Source of the DNA: JAJFUI01 sp963754135
Lineage (GTDB): Bacteria; Planctomycetota; Planctomycetia; Pirellulales; Thermoguttaceae
Assembly: GCA_963754135.1 (NCBI GenBank)
Contig: CAVWEY010000003.1
Coordinates: 2,294,001 to 2,358,000 of the forward strand
Length of the DNA: 64,000 bases
Direction: 5' to 3'
Shown here: positions 36,149 through 45,496 of the stretch, piece after piece
Position numbering within the stretch: position 1 is the first letter of the stretch
Layout of the letters: every line of letters begins with the position of its first letter
Notes under the pieces: generated by a model
Seen by the model: the letters and a program-made list of their open reading frames with translations, nothing else
The model's database searches: none
Told to the model about the DNA's origin: nothing
Made by a program: the position numbers and the translations under genes

Positions 36149-36421
36149 TTGGCCTCCGGTCGGACGGCCCCGGTTCCTCACCAGCTAAAGCATGACGAAC
36201 ACCAGTTGCACAAAGACCTGAACAGCCAAAAGCAGAACCCCGGCCAGCAAGCCAGTGGCGGGACAACGCCGTCAGGGCAAGCGTCCGGTTCGTCGGCTTC
36301 CGGATCGTCGGGTTCGCCGCCGTCAGGGCAAGCATCCGATCCGCCGCCTTCGGGATCGTCGGATTCCCCGGACCAGCAAGATCCCCCGCAGCAGGGTCAA
36401 GGCGACCAAGGTTCTGAATGA
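36149..36421 (+). CDS. Doubtful Ser/Gly/Pro/Gln-rich short ORF
   Basis: The frame needs a TTG start and gives 90 residues, mostly low-complexity repeats built on PSGQAS and SGSSGSPPS. Such sequence can be a real surface linker or just a tandem DNA repeat (36265-36370). The 35-base inverted repeat begins directly after its stop. I am not confident it is expressed. Confidence 0.25.
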   Translation: MASGRTAPVPHQLKHDEHQLHKDLNSQKQNPGQQASGGTTPSGQASGSSASGSSGSPPSGQASDPPPSGSSDSPDQQDPPQQGQGDQGSE

Positions 36422-36422
36422 C

Positions 36423-36457
36423 GAGTTGAGTGCGAAGGCCCTGCCTTTGCATCGGCC
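36423..36457 (+). repeat. 35-bp repeat, inverse copy at 41156-41190
   Basis: The two copies agree at 33 of 35 positions, beginning GAGTTGAGTGCGAAGG, and lie in opposite orientation 4.7 kb apart. They enclose the serpin, a small ORF, the IS1380-family element and the CcbP-like gene. Either copy could be translated as ELSAKALPLHRP. Confidence 0.8.
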
Positions 36458-36603
36458 TTGACCGTAATGTCCCTGTCGGTAGAGCAGTCTGGCCACTGCC
36501 CCCTTGTACGCTTGGAGGGGGGCCTGTCTAAGGCGCTGGGGCGCGCGTATACTGGGGTTCTTCCCGACAATGCCCAGCAGCCCCGACGTTCCCGATCAGT
36601 GCC

Positions 36604-37837
36604 ATGTGGACCGAATTCTCAGTTGTATGTGGCGTCTTAGCGGGAATCGCCGGTGTCGCTGCGATGGCTGTCGCAGCCGGTTCGCCCGATGCGTCTGCTC
36701 AGGGAACGGGCGACGTGGCAACACTGGTGGAGGGCAACAACCAGTTTGCCCTCGACCTCTACGCCAAGCTGCGTGATCGAGAAGGCCGACAACCTGTTCT
36801 TTTCGCCGTACAGCATCTCCACGGCTTTGGCCATGACCTATGCAGGGGCCAGAGGAGATACCGAGAAGGAGATGGCCCAAGTGCTGCATTTCCAGGTGCC
36901 GCAAGACCGCCTCCCCTCGGCCTTCGCATCCGTGATGGCGAAGCTACACAGCCAGCAGGAGGGCAATCGGCTTCGCATTGCCAACCGCCTCTGGGGACAA
37001 CAAGGCTACGACTTCCTGCCGGAGTTCCTGCGAGTCACTCGGGAGCAGTACAAAGCGGAACTGGCCTTGCAGGACTTTGCGACGAAGACCGAAGAGGCTC
37101 GAAAGACGATCAACGCCTGGGTGGAGAAGCAGACCGAGGAGAAGATCAAGGACTTGATCCCGCCGGGCGTCCTGGATCAGATGACCCGTCTGGTGCTGAC
37201 CAACGCCATCTATTTCAAGGGGAAGTGGGCGAGCCAGTTCGACAAGAAGGCCACCCAGGAGGCCCCGTTCAAGCTCACCTCGACGAAGACGGTAAGCATG
37301 CCGATGATGCACCGCAGGGACAGCTTCAAGTACGGGACGATGGACGACGCCCAGATTCTCGAACTGCCTTACGTGGGAGACGAATTGTCCATGCTGATTA
37401 TACTCCCCAAGGCCGTGGACGGGCTGGCTGACGTGGAAAAACGGCTCACTCCCGCCAATCTGGGAGGGTGGCTATCAGCACTCCGTAAGCAGGAGGTCAA
37501 CGTGTACCTGCCCAGGTTCACCATGACCTCGCAGTTCCAGATGAACGGCGTGCTGAAGTCGATGGGCATGTCCTCGGCGTTCACCCCGGACGCAGCGGAC
37601 TTTTCGGGGATGGACGGGAAGCGGGACTTGTTCATTTCGGCGGTGATCCACAAGGCGTTCGTGGATGTCAACGAGGAAGGGACCGAAGCGGCGGCAGCCA
37701 CCGGCGTGGTAATGCGGGCGAAGGCCGCCAGGATCACGCCGGAGTTCCGTGCCGATCACCCGTTCGTGTTTCTCATTCGTGACAATGGGACCGGCGCCAT
37801 TCTGTTTGTGGGGAGGGTGGTGAACCCGAAGGGATAA
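36604..37837 (+). CDS. Secreted serpin (serine protease inhibitor), frameshifted near 36780
   Basis: The ATG at 36604 gives a signal-like N-terminus (VVCGVLAGIAGVAAMAVAAG) and then LVEGNNQFALDLYAKLR. The frame shifts and continues as EKADNLFFSPYSISTALAMT and on to GRVVNPKG. Serpin landmarks are all present: VLTNAIYFKGKWASQFD, the hinge FVDVNEEGTEAAAATG, and the ending HPFVFLIRDNGTGAILFVGR. The small-residue hinge (GTEAAAATG) indicates an inhibitory serpin. By hinge counting the cleavage site falls around MRAKAA, so a trypsin-like or broad target is possible (inference). Total of about 400 residues is normal. Confidence 0.88.
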
Positions 37838-38031
37838 GACGGAGGGGCCAAGGCGAATCACCCGGCAGGAAATCCGAGACGCCTTCCAGAAGAGATGGCA
37901 GGTGAAGCAGATCGAGCCGACCCGCTTCGAGTCGGTTCGGTCGCCAGGCAGGATGGCGGTCAGCCCTGGTGGCCCGAAGGCATGGCTGGCGACAATTGAG
38001 CGGAGTTGAGCGGCCCGAAAGGAGGAACGCC

Positions 38032-38274
38032 ATGAAGATCGTAAGGCTTCTGATCCTCGACAAAGAGGACGTGAGGGAAAGGCTAGTCCAGCTTGGGGCC
38101 GACGTGCCCGAGGGACTAACGGCGGACAAGTTGGCGAACCTGTACTCTGAATGGCTGGAGAAACTGCCTGGCGACGTGGATTTGGTGGGGGTGTACGTCG
38201 GCGGCAACCAAATGAACATCGTCGCCAACGATGACGCCGTGTGGCAACTGCCCGACAAGGCCGATCCAACGTGA
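38032..38274 (+). CDS. Small hypothetical protein (80 residues)
   Basis: The ATG at 38032 has a strong AAAGGAGGA site. The protein reads KIVRLLILDKEDVRERLVQL then AYGLTADKLANLYSEWLEK-like helix (VPEGLTADKLANLYSEWLE) and a strand-rich end (VDLVGVYVGGNQMNIVAND). I recognise no family. It follows the serpin by about 200 bases on the same strand. Confidence 0.55.
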   Translation: MKIVRLLILDKEDVRERLVQLGADVPEGLTADKLANLYSEWLEKLPGDVDLVGVYVGGNQMNIVANDDAVWQLPDKADPT

Positions 38275-38620
38275 AGGTTCCGTGTGTGAGGAGGCATTTG
38301 TGCTTACCTACTGCTCGGCATGGCCAGGGGGTCGCTTTACTCGGTCATCGAAGTCTTGCAGCCCGGTTCGTTGCAAGCGACGGTTGGAGGCGATGATGGG
38401 GCAGTTCCACATTGCCGTGTTGGTGGCGTTCTTGGTGGGGATACGGGTGTCGCAGGGGGTGGTGAAGAGAAGTGCCGGAACACGCCCATAGCCGAGGTCG
38501 TTATGAACGTCCTCAGACGATCCGCCGAGCTAGCATTGCCAGCAGTTGGCAACTTTACAATCAAGGCCAAGGCTATTGGTGTTCCCCATTCCGGGCTGTA
38601 TAATGGGGAAAAGTCGGATG
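38275..38620. other. Gap without a convincing gene
   Basis: Several short overlapping frames cross this stretch, none with a ribosome site or recognisable content. The right edge is the target site of the IS1380-family element, so part of it may be the disrupted flank of an older gene. Confidence 0.4.
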
Positions 38621-38626
38621 ACTAGA

Positions 38627-40467
38627 CCTTAAACAAGCGAATGCTGATGGTCTGTGTCCGTTGTTGTGTTGTGATTTGCAGGGGTAAGTGAGAGCGGCCC
38701 GGCGTGGCTGGCGTCGGGAGGAGTTGACGGGTTGTGGATTGCTTCATGTTGGGACTCGGTTGCACCGTTGTGCGGTCAAGGGTTGCGGCGGACCGGAGCG
38801 TCCAGACTCCGGCTTCAAGGTCGGCTCCGTCAACAACGCAGCGCCCGGCACAGCCGGAAGAACACCGGCAACCGCGGGTTGTAGTTCAGTACGCGATAGA
38901 TCAACCGCCGGCCCGCCCGGACGATCTGGCAGGGAATCTTGATGAAGGCATTCAAGAACGTTTTGAACTCCATCCGCAGTATTTCCTGTTTCTGTGCCCG
39001 GTGCTCTTCTCGCCAGCAGCCGTCCTCGGGCAGCCACAACGCCCACCATGCTTTCAGGTTCCACGCCAGGACGGTCATCACCATGTAGGCCCAATTGCTC
39101 AACAGGTTGTCCACCGGCGCCGACAAGGCCCGCACCCCGCCGGCCAACTGGGCGATCAAGTTCTCTTGATTGCAACGGTCGTTGGCCTCGAACACCACCT
39201 CTTCCGCGTCAATCGCCCAGTCGTTGGTGATGTAGAAGAAGTAGCGGACCTCGTCGAACAGCCGCGTCTGGCCCTTCTCGTGTGCGATGATCTTGCGGAG
39301 AACGATCATGCGGTACGGCTGCTGGCACTCCGTCGGCGTATACTCGAATTCCGCGTAGTCTTCGCCGCGCAGCCGCAGCACCTCGAACTCGCGGCGGCGG
39401 ACGATCCGCTGCTTCACGTTCGGAGGTCTCTGCCGCGGTTCGGTCTGCACTTCGTAAGGCGGATCGCGGAGGAGCTTTTGCCAGGCCGTTTTCGGCAGGT
39501 TTTCCGCGATTTCCCCCAGGTTGGGCATGGCCTTGAAGCCGAAGTAGAAGGTCACGCCGCTGGCGTCCCAGGCATCAAGTTTCTCCGACTGGCTGAAGGC
39601 CGTGTCGCCGCGAAGCACGATCTGGCGGAAGCCCGCACGGCGGCACAGAGCGATGGCCTGGTCCGCTTCCTCGGCGGCCCCTTCGTGGCTGGGACGGTTC
39701 CCGGAGCGATTGACCAAGCGAAGGACTTCGCCGGTTTCCGCCAGCGTGGCCAGCAGCGGATGATAGCCCCAGGTGCCTTTGTAGGAGATGTCCATCCCGG
39801 CCTTGCACTCGCCGGTGGTCACTACCAGCGTGCCGTCCAGGTCGATCGTGGCGCGACGGAAGAACTTCTTTGGCTGTCTGGCCCAGACCTTCGAGCGGGC
39901 GTCGTCGGCTGCCCGCATCAAGGAGCGGATGTCTGCCTCGCCGAAGCGGCGGCAGAAATCGCCGGCGGTGGTGGGATCGGGGATCCGCTCCGCGCCCAAG
40001 GCGTCGAGGAACACCTCGTCGTTGCGCCGCAACTCGATGTCTTCCAACCGCGTGCCGTCGCACAGGGCGTTGTAGGCCAGGTTCAACACGTGGTCCGACT
40101 CGTGATAGGGCATGTGGACTTTCAGCAAGTGCAAACGGCGGTCAATGGCCTCGATCAGTCCGATTTCCCTCGCCAGGCGATGCACCAATCCGATGCCGCC
40201 CGTGCCAATGCCGCGGACTTTATCGGCCAGTTCCATGCGAATGTTCGCCGCTCCAAACACTGGCGCTCCCCGGTCAAATCGCGGCCCGTCCAGTCGTCGC
40301 TGGACGCCCCGCTTGGCTTGCCACAGTCGTTTCGATATACTGCGTTTCACTCGAAATCCTCCTTGCATCGTGGAGTGGGTTTGTGTTGTATGCCCATTAT
40401 ACCCGCGAAAACAGGGATGGTTTCGAGTTCTTATATGCACTCCGCTTGAAGGTTCGCTTGCTTAAGG
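38627..40467 (-). mobile_element. IS1380-family insertion sequence (~1.84 kb) with 6-bp target duplication
   Basis: Terminal inverse repeats are CCTTAAACAAGCGAA at 38627 and its near-inverse TTCGCTTGCTTAAGG ending at 40467 (one mismatch). ACTAGA flanks both ends (38621-38626, 40468-40473). A single transposase gene reads leftward, with about 200 non-coding bases after it. The element looks complete. Confidence 0.88.
38830..40350 (-). CDS. IS1380-family transposase
   Basis: I prefer the GTG at 40350, which follows AAGGAGGA by 7 bases, to the upstream ATG at 40368. The protein (about 506 residues) has the IS1380 pattern: LVHRLAREIGLIEAID, LEDIELRRNDEVFLDALGAE, the catalytic region TIDLDGTLVVTTGECKAGMD, VLRGDTAFSQSEKLDAWD, and the late segment WAIDAEEVVFEANDRCNQEN with its Glu. 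It appears intact and so may be active. Confidence 0.93.
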   Translation of the reverse strand: MKRSISKRLWQAKRGVQRRLDGPRFDRGAPVFGAANIRMELADKVRGIGTGGIGLVHRLAREIGLIEAIDRRLHLLKVHMPYHESDHVLNLAYNALCDGTRLEDIELRRNDEVFLDALGAERIPDPTTAGDFCRRFGEADIRSLMRAADDARSKVWARQPKKFFRRATIDLDGTLVVTTGECKAGMDISYKGTWGYHPLLATLAETGEVLRLVNRSGNRPSHEGAAEEADQAIALCRRAGFRQIVLRGDTAFSQSEKLDAWDASGVTFYFGFKAMPNLGEIAENLPKTAWQKLLRDPPYEVQTEPRQRPPNVKQRIVRRREFEVLRLRGEDYAEFEYTPTECQQPYRMIVLRKIIAHEKGQTRLFDEVRYFFYITNDWAIDAEEVVFEANDRCNQENLIAQLAGGVRALSAPVDNLLSNWAYMVMTVLAWNLKAWWALWLPEDGCWREEHRAQKQEILRMEFKTFLNAFIKIPCQIVRAGRRLIYRVLNYNPRLPVFFRLCRALRC

Positions 40468-40514
40468 ACTAGATGAAGAGCAACTCGGCTCTGCCGAGGG
40501 GCTGGTTGAAGAGT

Positions 40515-40564
40515 AAGCCGACGTGGTCGAACGCCTTCGGGTGTTCCGCCACGTCGGCTTTTTT
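40515..40564 (+). terminator. Rho-independent terminator (plus strand)
   Basis: AAGCCGACGTGG at 40515 pairs perfectly with CCACGTCGGCTT at 40549-40560, followed by TTTTTTGTTCTT. With the IS1380-family element removed, it would end transcription coming from the serpin side. Confidence 0.8.
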
Positions 40565-40637
40565 GTTCTTGGCGACAAGAGCCTTGCAGAATTCAGGCAG
40601 GGAAGGTATTGAAGCCCCTACTCATGGAGGTGAGACG

Positions 40638-41066
40638 ATGCCGCTTGCCACTGTTGCTGACGCTCATTGGAACGGCCTGGCAGTCGTTGCCGAATCGTGC
40701 CCAGAGCACGACCAACGGGACCGAATCCTGGCGGCTCTTGGGCCGTTGGGAGGACACTTGCCCGGCGTCGATGAGAAGACGCTCTCCAGGTACTACAAGT
40801 ACCTGACGGCGAGATTGTCATTCCCGTTTACCGCAACCTACCCGGAGCCAAAGTCCTTGCTCGAGGCAGTGGAACACCGTTGCACCGTGGTCGAGTTGCT
40901 GGACCCGGCCAACGACATCTGCGACGAGTTCGATGGCATCTGCTGCAAGACCCGGAAAGGGAAGTACGAGATCAATCTGCCGCTCATCGAGTTGAGAGTG
41001 CCTGAAGGCAGCCCCGACTTCCAGTTGATCGAGGACTACTGGTACTGGTTTTGGAACTGGCGATGA
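40638..41066 (+). CDS. CcbP-like calcium-binding protein
   Basis: The 142-residue protein matches the cyanobacterial CcbP family layout: LSRYYKYLTARLSFPFTATY, VVELLDPANDICDEFDGICC, EINLPLIELRVPEGSPDFQL and the ending IEDYWYWFWNWR. Acidic clusters could bind Ca2+, as in CcbP of heterocyst-forming cyanobacteria, but here the role is unknown. I use the ATG at 40638 after GGAGGTGAG; upstream in-frame codons cross a terminator. Its restricted occurrence and the mobile surroundings suggest transfer. Confidence 0.8.
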   Translation: MPLATVADAHWNGLAVVAESCPEHDQRDRILAALGPLGGHLPGVDEKTLSRYYKYLTARLSFPFTATYPEPKSLLEAVEHRCTVVELLDPANDICDEFDGICCKTRKGKYEINLPLIELRVPEGSPDFQLIEDYWYWFWNWR

Positions 41067-41116
41067 TCCCTGGGCCGCACATGCCACAAATCACAAGGTC
41101 GGCATCGATGCCGTCC

Positions 41117-41157
41117 AAAAAAAGCCCTCGACAGGTGGGGCAGGAACCTGACGAGGG
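41117..41157 (-). terminator. Rho-independent terminator (minus strand)
   Basis: Read on the minus strand, CCCTCG and AGGT segments pair with their partners across a GC-rich loop, followed by seven T's. It ends transcripts of the minus-strand genes at 41216-42314. It overlaps the 35-bp repeat by two bases. Confidence 0.75.
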
Positions 41158-41190
41158 TCGATGCAAAGGCAGTGCCTTCGCACTCAACTC
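41156..41190 (-). repeat. 35-bp repeat, inverse copy of 36423-36457
   Basis: Differs at two positions from the copy at 36423. On the minus strand the reading frame through it continues into a segment with two CxxC pairs (CPTCRG, ICGMCG), but the terminator lies inside that frame, so I do not call a gene. Confidence 0.8.
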
Positions 41191-41215
41191 TACCACATTT
41201 TTCGATGCGTGGGAC

Positions 41216-41374
41216 CTAGGCCGCCGCCCCCCTTCCAGCTTCGCTCTTCAGCAGGTTTCCCTGCTCGTCGTAGAACTCAATGGTACGGCCGCCACCAATA
41301 GGCAGAGATTCCGCAAGTGGACCGTGTTGGTTCTCACCACAGTTCTGGCATGTCGTACACGTTTTTCGTTCCAT
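41216..41374 (-). CDS. Possible small CxxC protein
   Basis: The 52-residue frame starts ERKTCTTCQNCGENQHGPL, with three closely spaced cysteines like a zinc knuckle, and ends EFYDEQGNLLKSEAGRG. It overlaps the end of the upstream secreted-protein gene by about 40 bases and has no good ribosome site, so expression would need coupling. Low confidence. Confidence 0.35.
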   Translation of the reverse strand: MERKTCTTCQNCGENQHGPLAESLPIGGGRTIEFYDEQGNLLKSEAGRGAAA

Positions 41375-42314
41375 GATCATACTTGAAAAGGCTCGATGGC
41401 AGGACCGCCTCATAGGTTTTCTCGCCAACTGTAACCGCGATGGTTCCCCAGGATCGGCCCTCGCTGGCATTGCGAGAGAACTTGAAGGTGTCGCTGCGTC
41501 GCATCCCGTCCTCGTGCAGACGCAGGCCCATGCACTTCCCTTGGAGCAGAGGGGTATCCGACGAGCGTATCGCCACTGCTGTACGCGGAGTATCGAGGCT
41601 CCACAAGAAGCTGCTCTTTCCCTCCTGGGTGTCATCCCGGTATAGCTCGACCTCGCAGTCTGCATCGCCGGAATTCGACTGCCGCAAAGTCAACTGCCAG
41701 CCGTTTTGGATCTTGCCGATGGCGTACTCCACACATTTCCAATGCACGATGCTGGCGCCGGGGGCGAGCTGCTTCATCGCGGTGGCAAGCCGGGGACCGT
41801 CAAGATCGTTTGCGGGGCATAGCGGATCGGACGGATTCCGCGTGAACCCGTAGGGGACTTCCAACCAGTACCGGTAGCCAGGAAACTCCAGTTCGATCCA
41901 TGCCTCAAGCAGATCGTTCTTGCCCCAGGGAAACACGTACATCACGTCGCCGCTGGTTCCCAGGGAGCCCCCGACCCACGCCTCGACCGTGCCCGAGCCA
42001 GCCTTTGGGGAAACCGCTTGCCCATCGCCACGATGGAGGCGGACCTTGATGTCGCCTTCCTTCGGCCCGCTCGGCGTTTTCTCCGCCGTGCCCGGGCCAC
42101 GCAACACCAGATCGAAACGCAGCCCCTCCGACTTCTCGCCGAAGCCAAGGCTGACAGCAAGCGATTTCCAAGGGGACGGGAGATCAGGGTAAACGATCAT
42201 TGACCATTGGTGCCGCTTCGCCTGAGTGTCCTCGGCGGCGGCGTGCAGAACCGCTCCGAAGAAGATTGCCCCAAGCAGTCCTAGAACCGACAGTCGCTGT
42301 CCGCCATATCTCAT
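41334..42314 (-). CDS. Secreted protein of unknown function
   Basis: The ATG at 42314 follows GGGAGGAAAGG and gives a signal peptide (LSVLGLLGAIFFGAVLHAAA). The mature part of about 300 residues is rich in beta-type segments: VMYVFPWGKNDLLEAWIELE, RYWLEVPYGFTRNPSDPLCP, VHWKCVEYAIGKIQNGWQLT and GTIAVTVGEKTYEAVLPSSL. No domain recognised. A terminator lies downstream at 41117. Confidence 0.7.
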   Translation of the reverse strand: MRYGGQRLSVLGLLGAIFFGAVLHAAAEDTQAKRHQWSMIVYPDLPSPWKSLAVSLGFGEKSEGLRFDLVLRGPGTAEKTPSGPKEGDIKVRLHRGDGQAVSPKAGSGTVEAWVGGSLGTSGDVMYVFPWGKNDLLEAWIELEFPGYRYWLEVPYGFTRNPSDPLCPANDLDGPRLATAMKQLAPGASIVHWKCVEYAIGKIQNGWQLTLRQSNSGDADCEVELYRDDTQEGKSSFLWSLDTPRTAVAIRSSDTPLLQGKCMGLRLHEDGMRRSDTFKFSRNASEGRSWGTIAVTVGEKTYEAVLPSSLFKYDHGTKNVYDMPELW

Positions 42315-42448
42315 CGTCCTTTCCTCCCACGATGCCAATGGAGGCCAAGGCTGCCGCAGCGGCCCCCAACACCTTACCTTCACGTCTCCGCTACCAGCTT
42401 ATTCTATCAGCATCCGCGAACCCGCACTACCGGGCGACGATACGCCGC

Positions 42449-43299
42449 TCATGCCCGATCCCATGATGATAGTGTCTGCTCGATCCACGTCCCCAGGCTC
42501 CCGGCATGAAACTTCCGTGCAGCGAAGGGCGGGCGGGCTGTGATCTCGCCGGGAAACGCCAACTGCGGTTGCTTGAGCCTGACCGTCGTCTCCACCAGCT
42601 CGACCAGGTTGACCACGTCCGTCAGGTTGTAGAGGATCAGCTTTCGCAAGCGCTTGGCGGTCGCCGCGCCGGTGGCGATGCCACAGCCGGACTGCCTCGA
42701 AACCGTCCACGCCCTGAATCGCCGGGTCGCGCCGGAGGCCCAACATCCGTTCCACGGCCTTCAACCCGCCCCGATAGCCCAGCGAGGCCAGCGCGAACCG
42801 CAAGTCGATGTGGGCCTGGTCGAGCCGCGCCTTGGGAAAATGCGCCCGCAGGAACGGCACGTCGAACTGGCTGCCGTTGAACGTGACCAAAAGGGGGAAC
42901 TTGCCGGACGTAGGCGGGGAACTGGTCGAGGTTGATGCCCTTGACGAACAAGGCCAACCGGCCGCCGCCCAAAGCGCCGACCACCGTCACCTCGTCGTAG
43001 TCGGGCGACAGGCCCGTGGTCTCGATGTCCAGGAAGAGGGCCCGGCCGGCGAAGTCCGGGTAGAGCCGCCACATTTCCCGGCGGGGCAGGCGGCCGTGGA
43101 AGAAGTCCGCGTCACCGGCGGCGACGGCACGCAAGGATTGGCGCACCAGCGGGGCGGCAGACTCGTAGACGCCCTGCCGCAGTGCGCCGTCCCCAACGGC
43201 TTGCAGGAAGCGGTCCCAGTCCAATATCCCCTGTTTCCAGAGCGTCCGCTCCCGATGGATGCCGACGCCCGGCAGGTGGATGAAGGTGTGACGAAGCAT
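42449..43299 (-). CDS. YprB-like ribonuclease-H-fold exonuclease, two frame breaks
   Basis: The first frame begins at the ATG at 43299 (LRHTFIHLPGVGIHRERTLW) and has the first DEDD motif in LFLDIETTGLSPDYDEVTVV. The second frame (from about 42895) gives VTFNGSQFDVPFLRAHFP, and the third (from about 42660) LILYNLTDVVNLVELVETTV. These are the Exo I, II and III segments in the right order, so one protein of about 283 residues is intended. The family is DnaQ-like and called YprB/RNase H-like domain protein; the substrate is unsettled. Two breaks in 850 bases may mean real decay rather than error. Confidence 0.75.
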
Positions 43300-43355
43300 G
43301 ATTAGGATTGCTACTCCCCCATGACCATGACGGCCATCCTTGAATCTCAGGGAGT

Positions 43356-44886
43356 CTACCTCCAAACGATCCTCGTAATCGAATAGGCCGGGATGCGGAC
43401 CTCGCCGGCTGCCTCCACGGATTGGCCCGTGGGCGTGACACTCGCCGAGGTCGTTGTTAGATCGGGCGTGGCCAAGGTCTCGATCTTCGAGGGGGCCTTC
43501 TCGGGAACCTGCTTCGGCAGCCGGAGAACCCGGCCTTCCGCCGAGCAATTTTGAACGATAAGTGTAACCGCTCTCGCCTTGCGGAACAGGCCCGCCTCCA
43601 CCTCAGCGTAACTTTCGGGCAACGCACCGCCGCCCGGTATCCGGCGAGCCCCGGATTCGAGGAACCGCTGGTAGGTCGCCCCACCGTTGGCCGCTTCATG
43701 GAACCAGCGCAGGGCGAGCACGTGGGGCATCGGCCGGTAGCCGCCCCGGCCATCGGATTGGAAGGCCCCGCTCGCCGGGCCGCGCCTGCAGGAAGTTCAG
43801 CGTGAAGAACAACGACATCGTGACCTCGCGGTGACGCAATAGAGCAAACGTCATGCGGGAGACGAGCTGCACGTGCATCGCCGGGGTTGGCTCATCCTTG
43901 CTCTGGTAGTCCGACCCGCGAGTGTTCCATTCGGTGACCCAAATCTCCTTGTCCGGCAATCGCTGCCGCACGTCCTCGATGACGCGGTCGGTGCCCTGAT
44001 CGCAGTGGGCCAGCAGCGCCCTGAACAACTTCATCGCCTCCTCCGGGCGATGCCAACCCTGGGCTGCCCCGCGCTCTCCCATGATCGTGTCCATGCGCGG
44101 GTAGGGATGGATCGTCACGGCGTCAAACCAGCCCGCCGGCTTCAAGTCAACGTCCCACTGCCGCAGATGCTGTCCGGCGGGGCGCACGGGATTGCCGCGA
44201 AGCCAGAAAGCACTGGCCGCGCTCTGCACGGCCACGCGGGCGCCCGGCGGGAAATAGGGCCGCAGGGCGTCGCAATACCGCTTCATGATCCGCATCGAGG
44301 TGGGCTCGTCTGGCCAGCGTTTCAGCACGTCCGGGTCGAAACCCATGGCGATCCAGAACTCGTTGCCCAACTCGATGTAGCGGGGCACGATCCCGGCAGT
44401 CTGCATCTGGCGGAACCACTCGACCTGTTCGGCGATGCTCGATGTCTCCAGGTTGGGAACGAGCACGACTTCGGCACCGAGCTGCCCGGCGAATTTCGTG
44501 TACTCCGCGATCTTGACCCCCTGCGGGAAGGCCGTGCGGATCTTCGGCGCGATCTCCGACCAAAAGCGCATGTATGACGAGCTTCGCGGCGTCAGCGGCA
44601 TGTCGAGGAGTCCCGTGCGCCAATCGTAATAGTTGGCTTGCGATCCCCCCGGAAAGCGCACGAAGGCCAGGCCCATTTCCTCGAGCGCGGCCACCTTGTG
44701 CGGATCGTCGATGAGGTGCTCGATCAGGGCTTCCGCCGACGCGCCCAGCAATCGCTCCGGCAACTGCCGCTCCGGGCCGGACTTTTCCAAGACGAGGGGC
44801 TTCATCGCCTCATCTGCCGGGGCGGCGCCGCAATACGTGAAAGAGATGAACGACATCCAAGTGAAGAACAGGCAGGCCCGCTTCAT
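43356..44886 (-). CDS. Secreted glycoside hydrolase-like protein (clan GH-A type), frameshifted near 43770
   Basis: The ATG at 44886 follows AGGGAGCG and gives a signal peptide (RACLFFTWMSFISFTYCGAA). The catalytic domain resembles GH79/GH51-like barrels: LAFVRFPGGSQANYYDW, the acid/base region YIELGNEFWIAMGFDP, and the nucleophile region EIWVTEWNTRGSD. The frame shifts after FFTLNFLQA and resumes MPHVLALRWFHEAANGG, ending with a beta-domain (VTLIVQNCSAEGRVLRLP). About 510 residues in all. Substrate cannot be told; arabinoside or uronide cleavage is a guess. Confidence 0.78.
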
Positions 44887-44934
44887 GGCTCGCTCCCTGC
44901 GATGGTTCAAGGTATGCGATCAGGATCCGGTGAA

Positions 44935-45090
44935 ATGAGCCAGTCGATCATCAACCTGTTGCTGACTGGCCCACCCGGCCGCGGCAAGACGACGGTGATC
45001 CGCCGCGTTATCGGGCGGCTGAGCCACCTGCGGCTGGCCGGATTCTACAACCAGGAAGTCCGTGAGCATGAGGTGAGGCGGCATCCATGA
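44935..45090 (+). pseudogene. N-terminal fragment of a THEP1-like NTPase
   Basis: The frame reads INLLLTGPPGRGKTTVIRRV, a Walker A P-loop, then LAGFYNQEVREHEVR, the next conserved THEP1 segment. It stops at 45090, about 50 residues into a family of roughly 180. The following 140 bases can be read in another frame (LDDSKITGVAPVQSAALLNP) but do not look like the rest of THEP1. Probably a truncated remnant. Confidence 0.55.
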
Positions 45091-45230
45091 CCTCGACGAC
45101 AGCAAGATCACAGGCGTTGCCCCGGTCCAGTCGGCGGCCCTTTTGAATCCATTCGCCGACTATGCGAGCGTTACCATTGCCTGCCCGCTGGCCTTGTGCC
45201 TGCGATACTTCGGCTAGGTTCAGGTAAAGT

Positions 45231-45304
<74 letters not shown>

Positions 45305-45496
45305 CAATATCGGCTCGCCCGACGGCAAACGCAAGCCGCCGCGGCCACCAATGATTCTACCACGATGTCGGCGGCTGTCCAGCGGACAGCCCGATCTGTG
45401 ACGGCGATCCAATTGAGGTCAGGGTCAATTGGACCGATTCCTGCGCCGAACGCTCCACCTTATCCCTCTCCCGGAGGGAGAAGGACGTGCGCTCGC
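45305..45496. other. Gap between tRNA and Tyr/Pro-rich gene
   Basis: Nothing recognisable is seen; the tRNA promoter should lie here on the minus strand. Confidence 0.4.

Noticed and set aside
35938..36195. Short plus-strand frame after the PEP-CTERM gene
   Set aside because: No ribosome site or motif; overlaps REP-like palindromes.
38320..38625. Plus-strand frame ending at the IS1380 target site
   Set aside because: Ends at a stop that would exist without the IS, has no family match and no ribosome site, so it is not a clear disrupted gene.
40984..41196. Minus-strand frame with two CxxC pairs over the 35-bp repeat
   Set aside because: It contains a strong terminator with a T-run and is antisense to the end of the CcbP-like gene.
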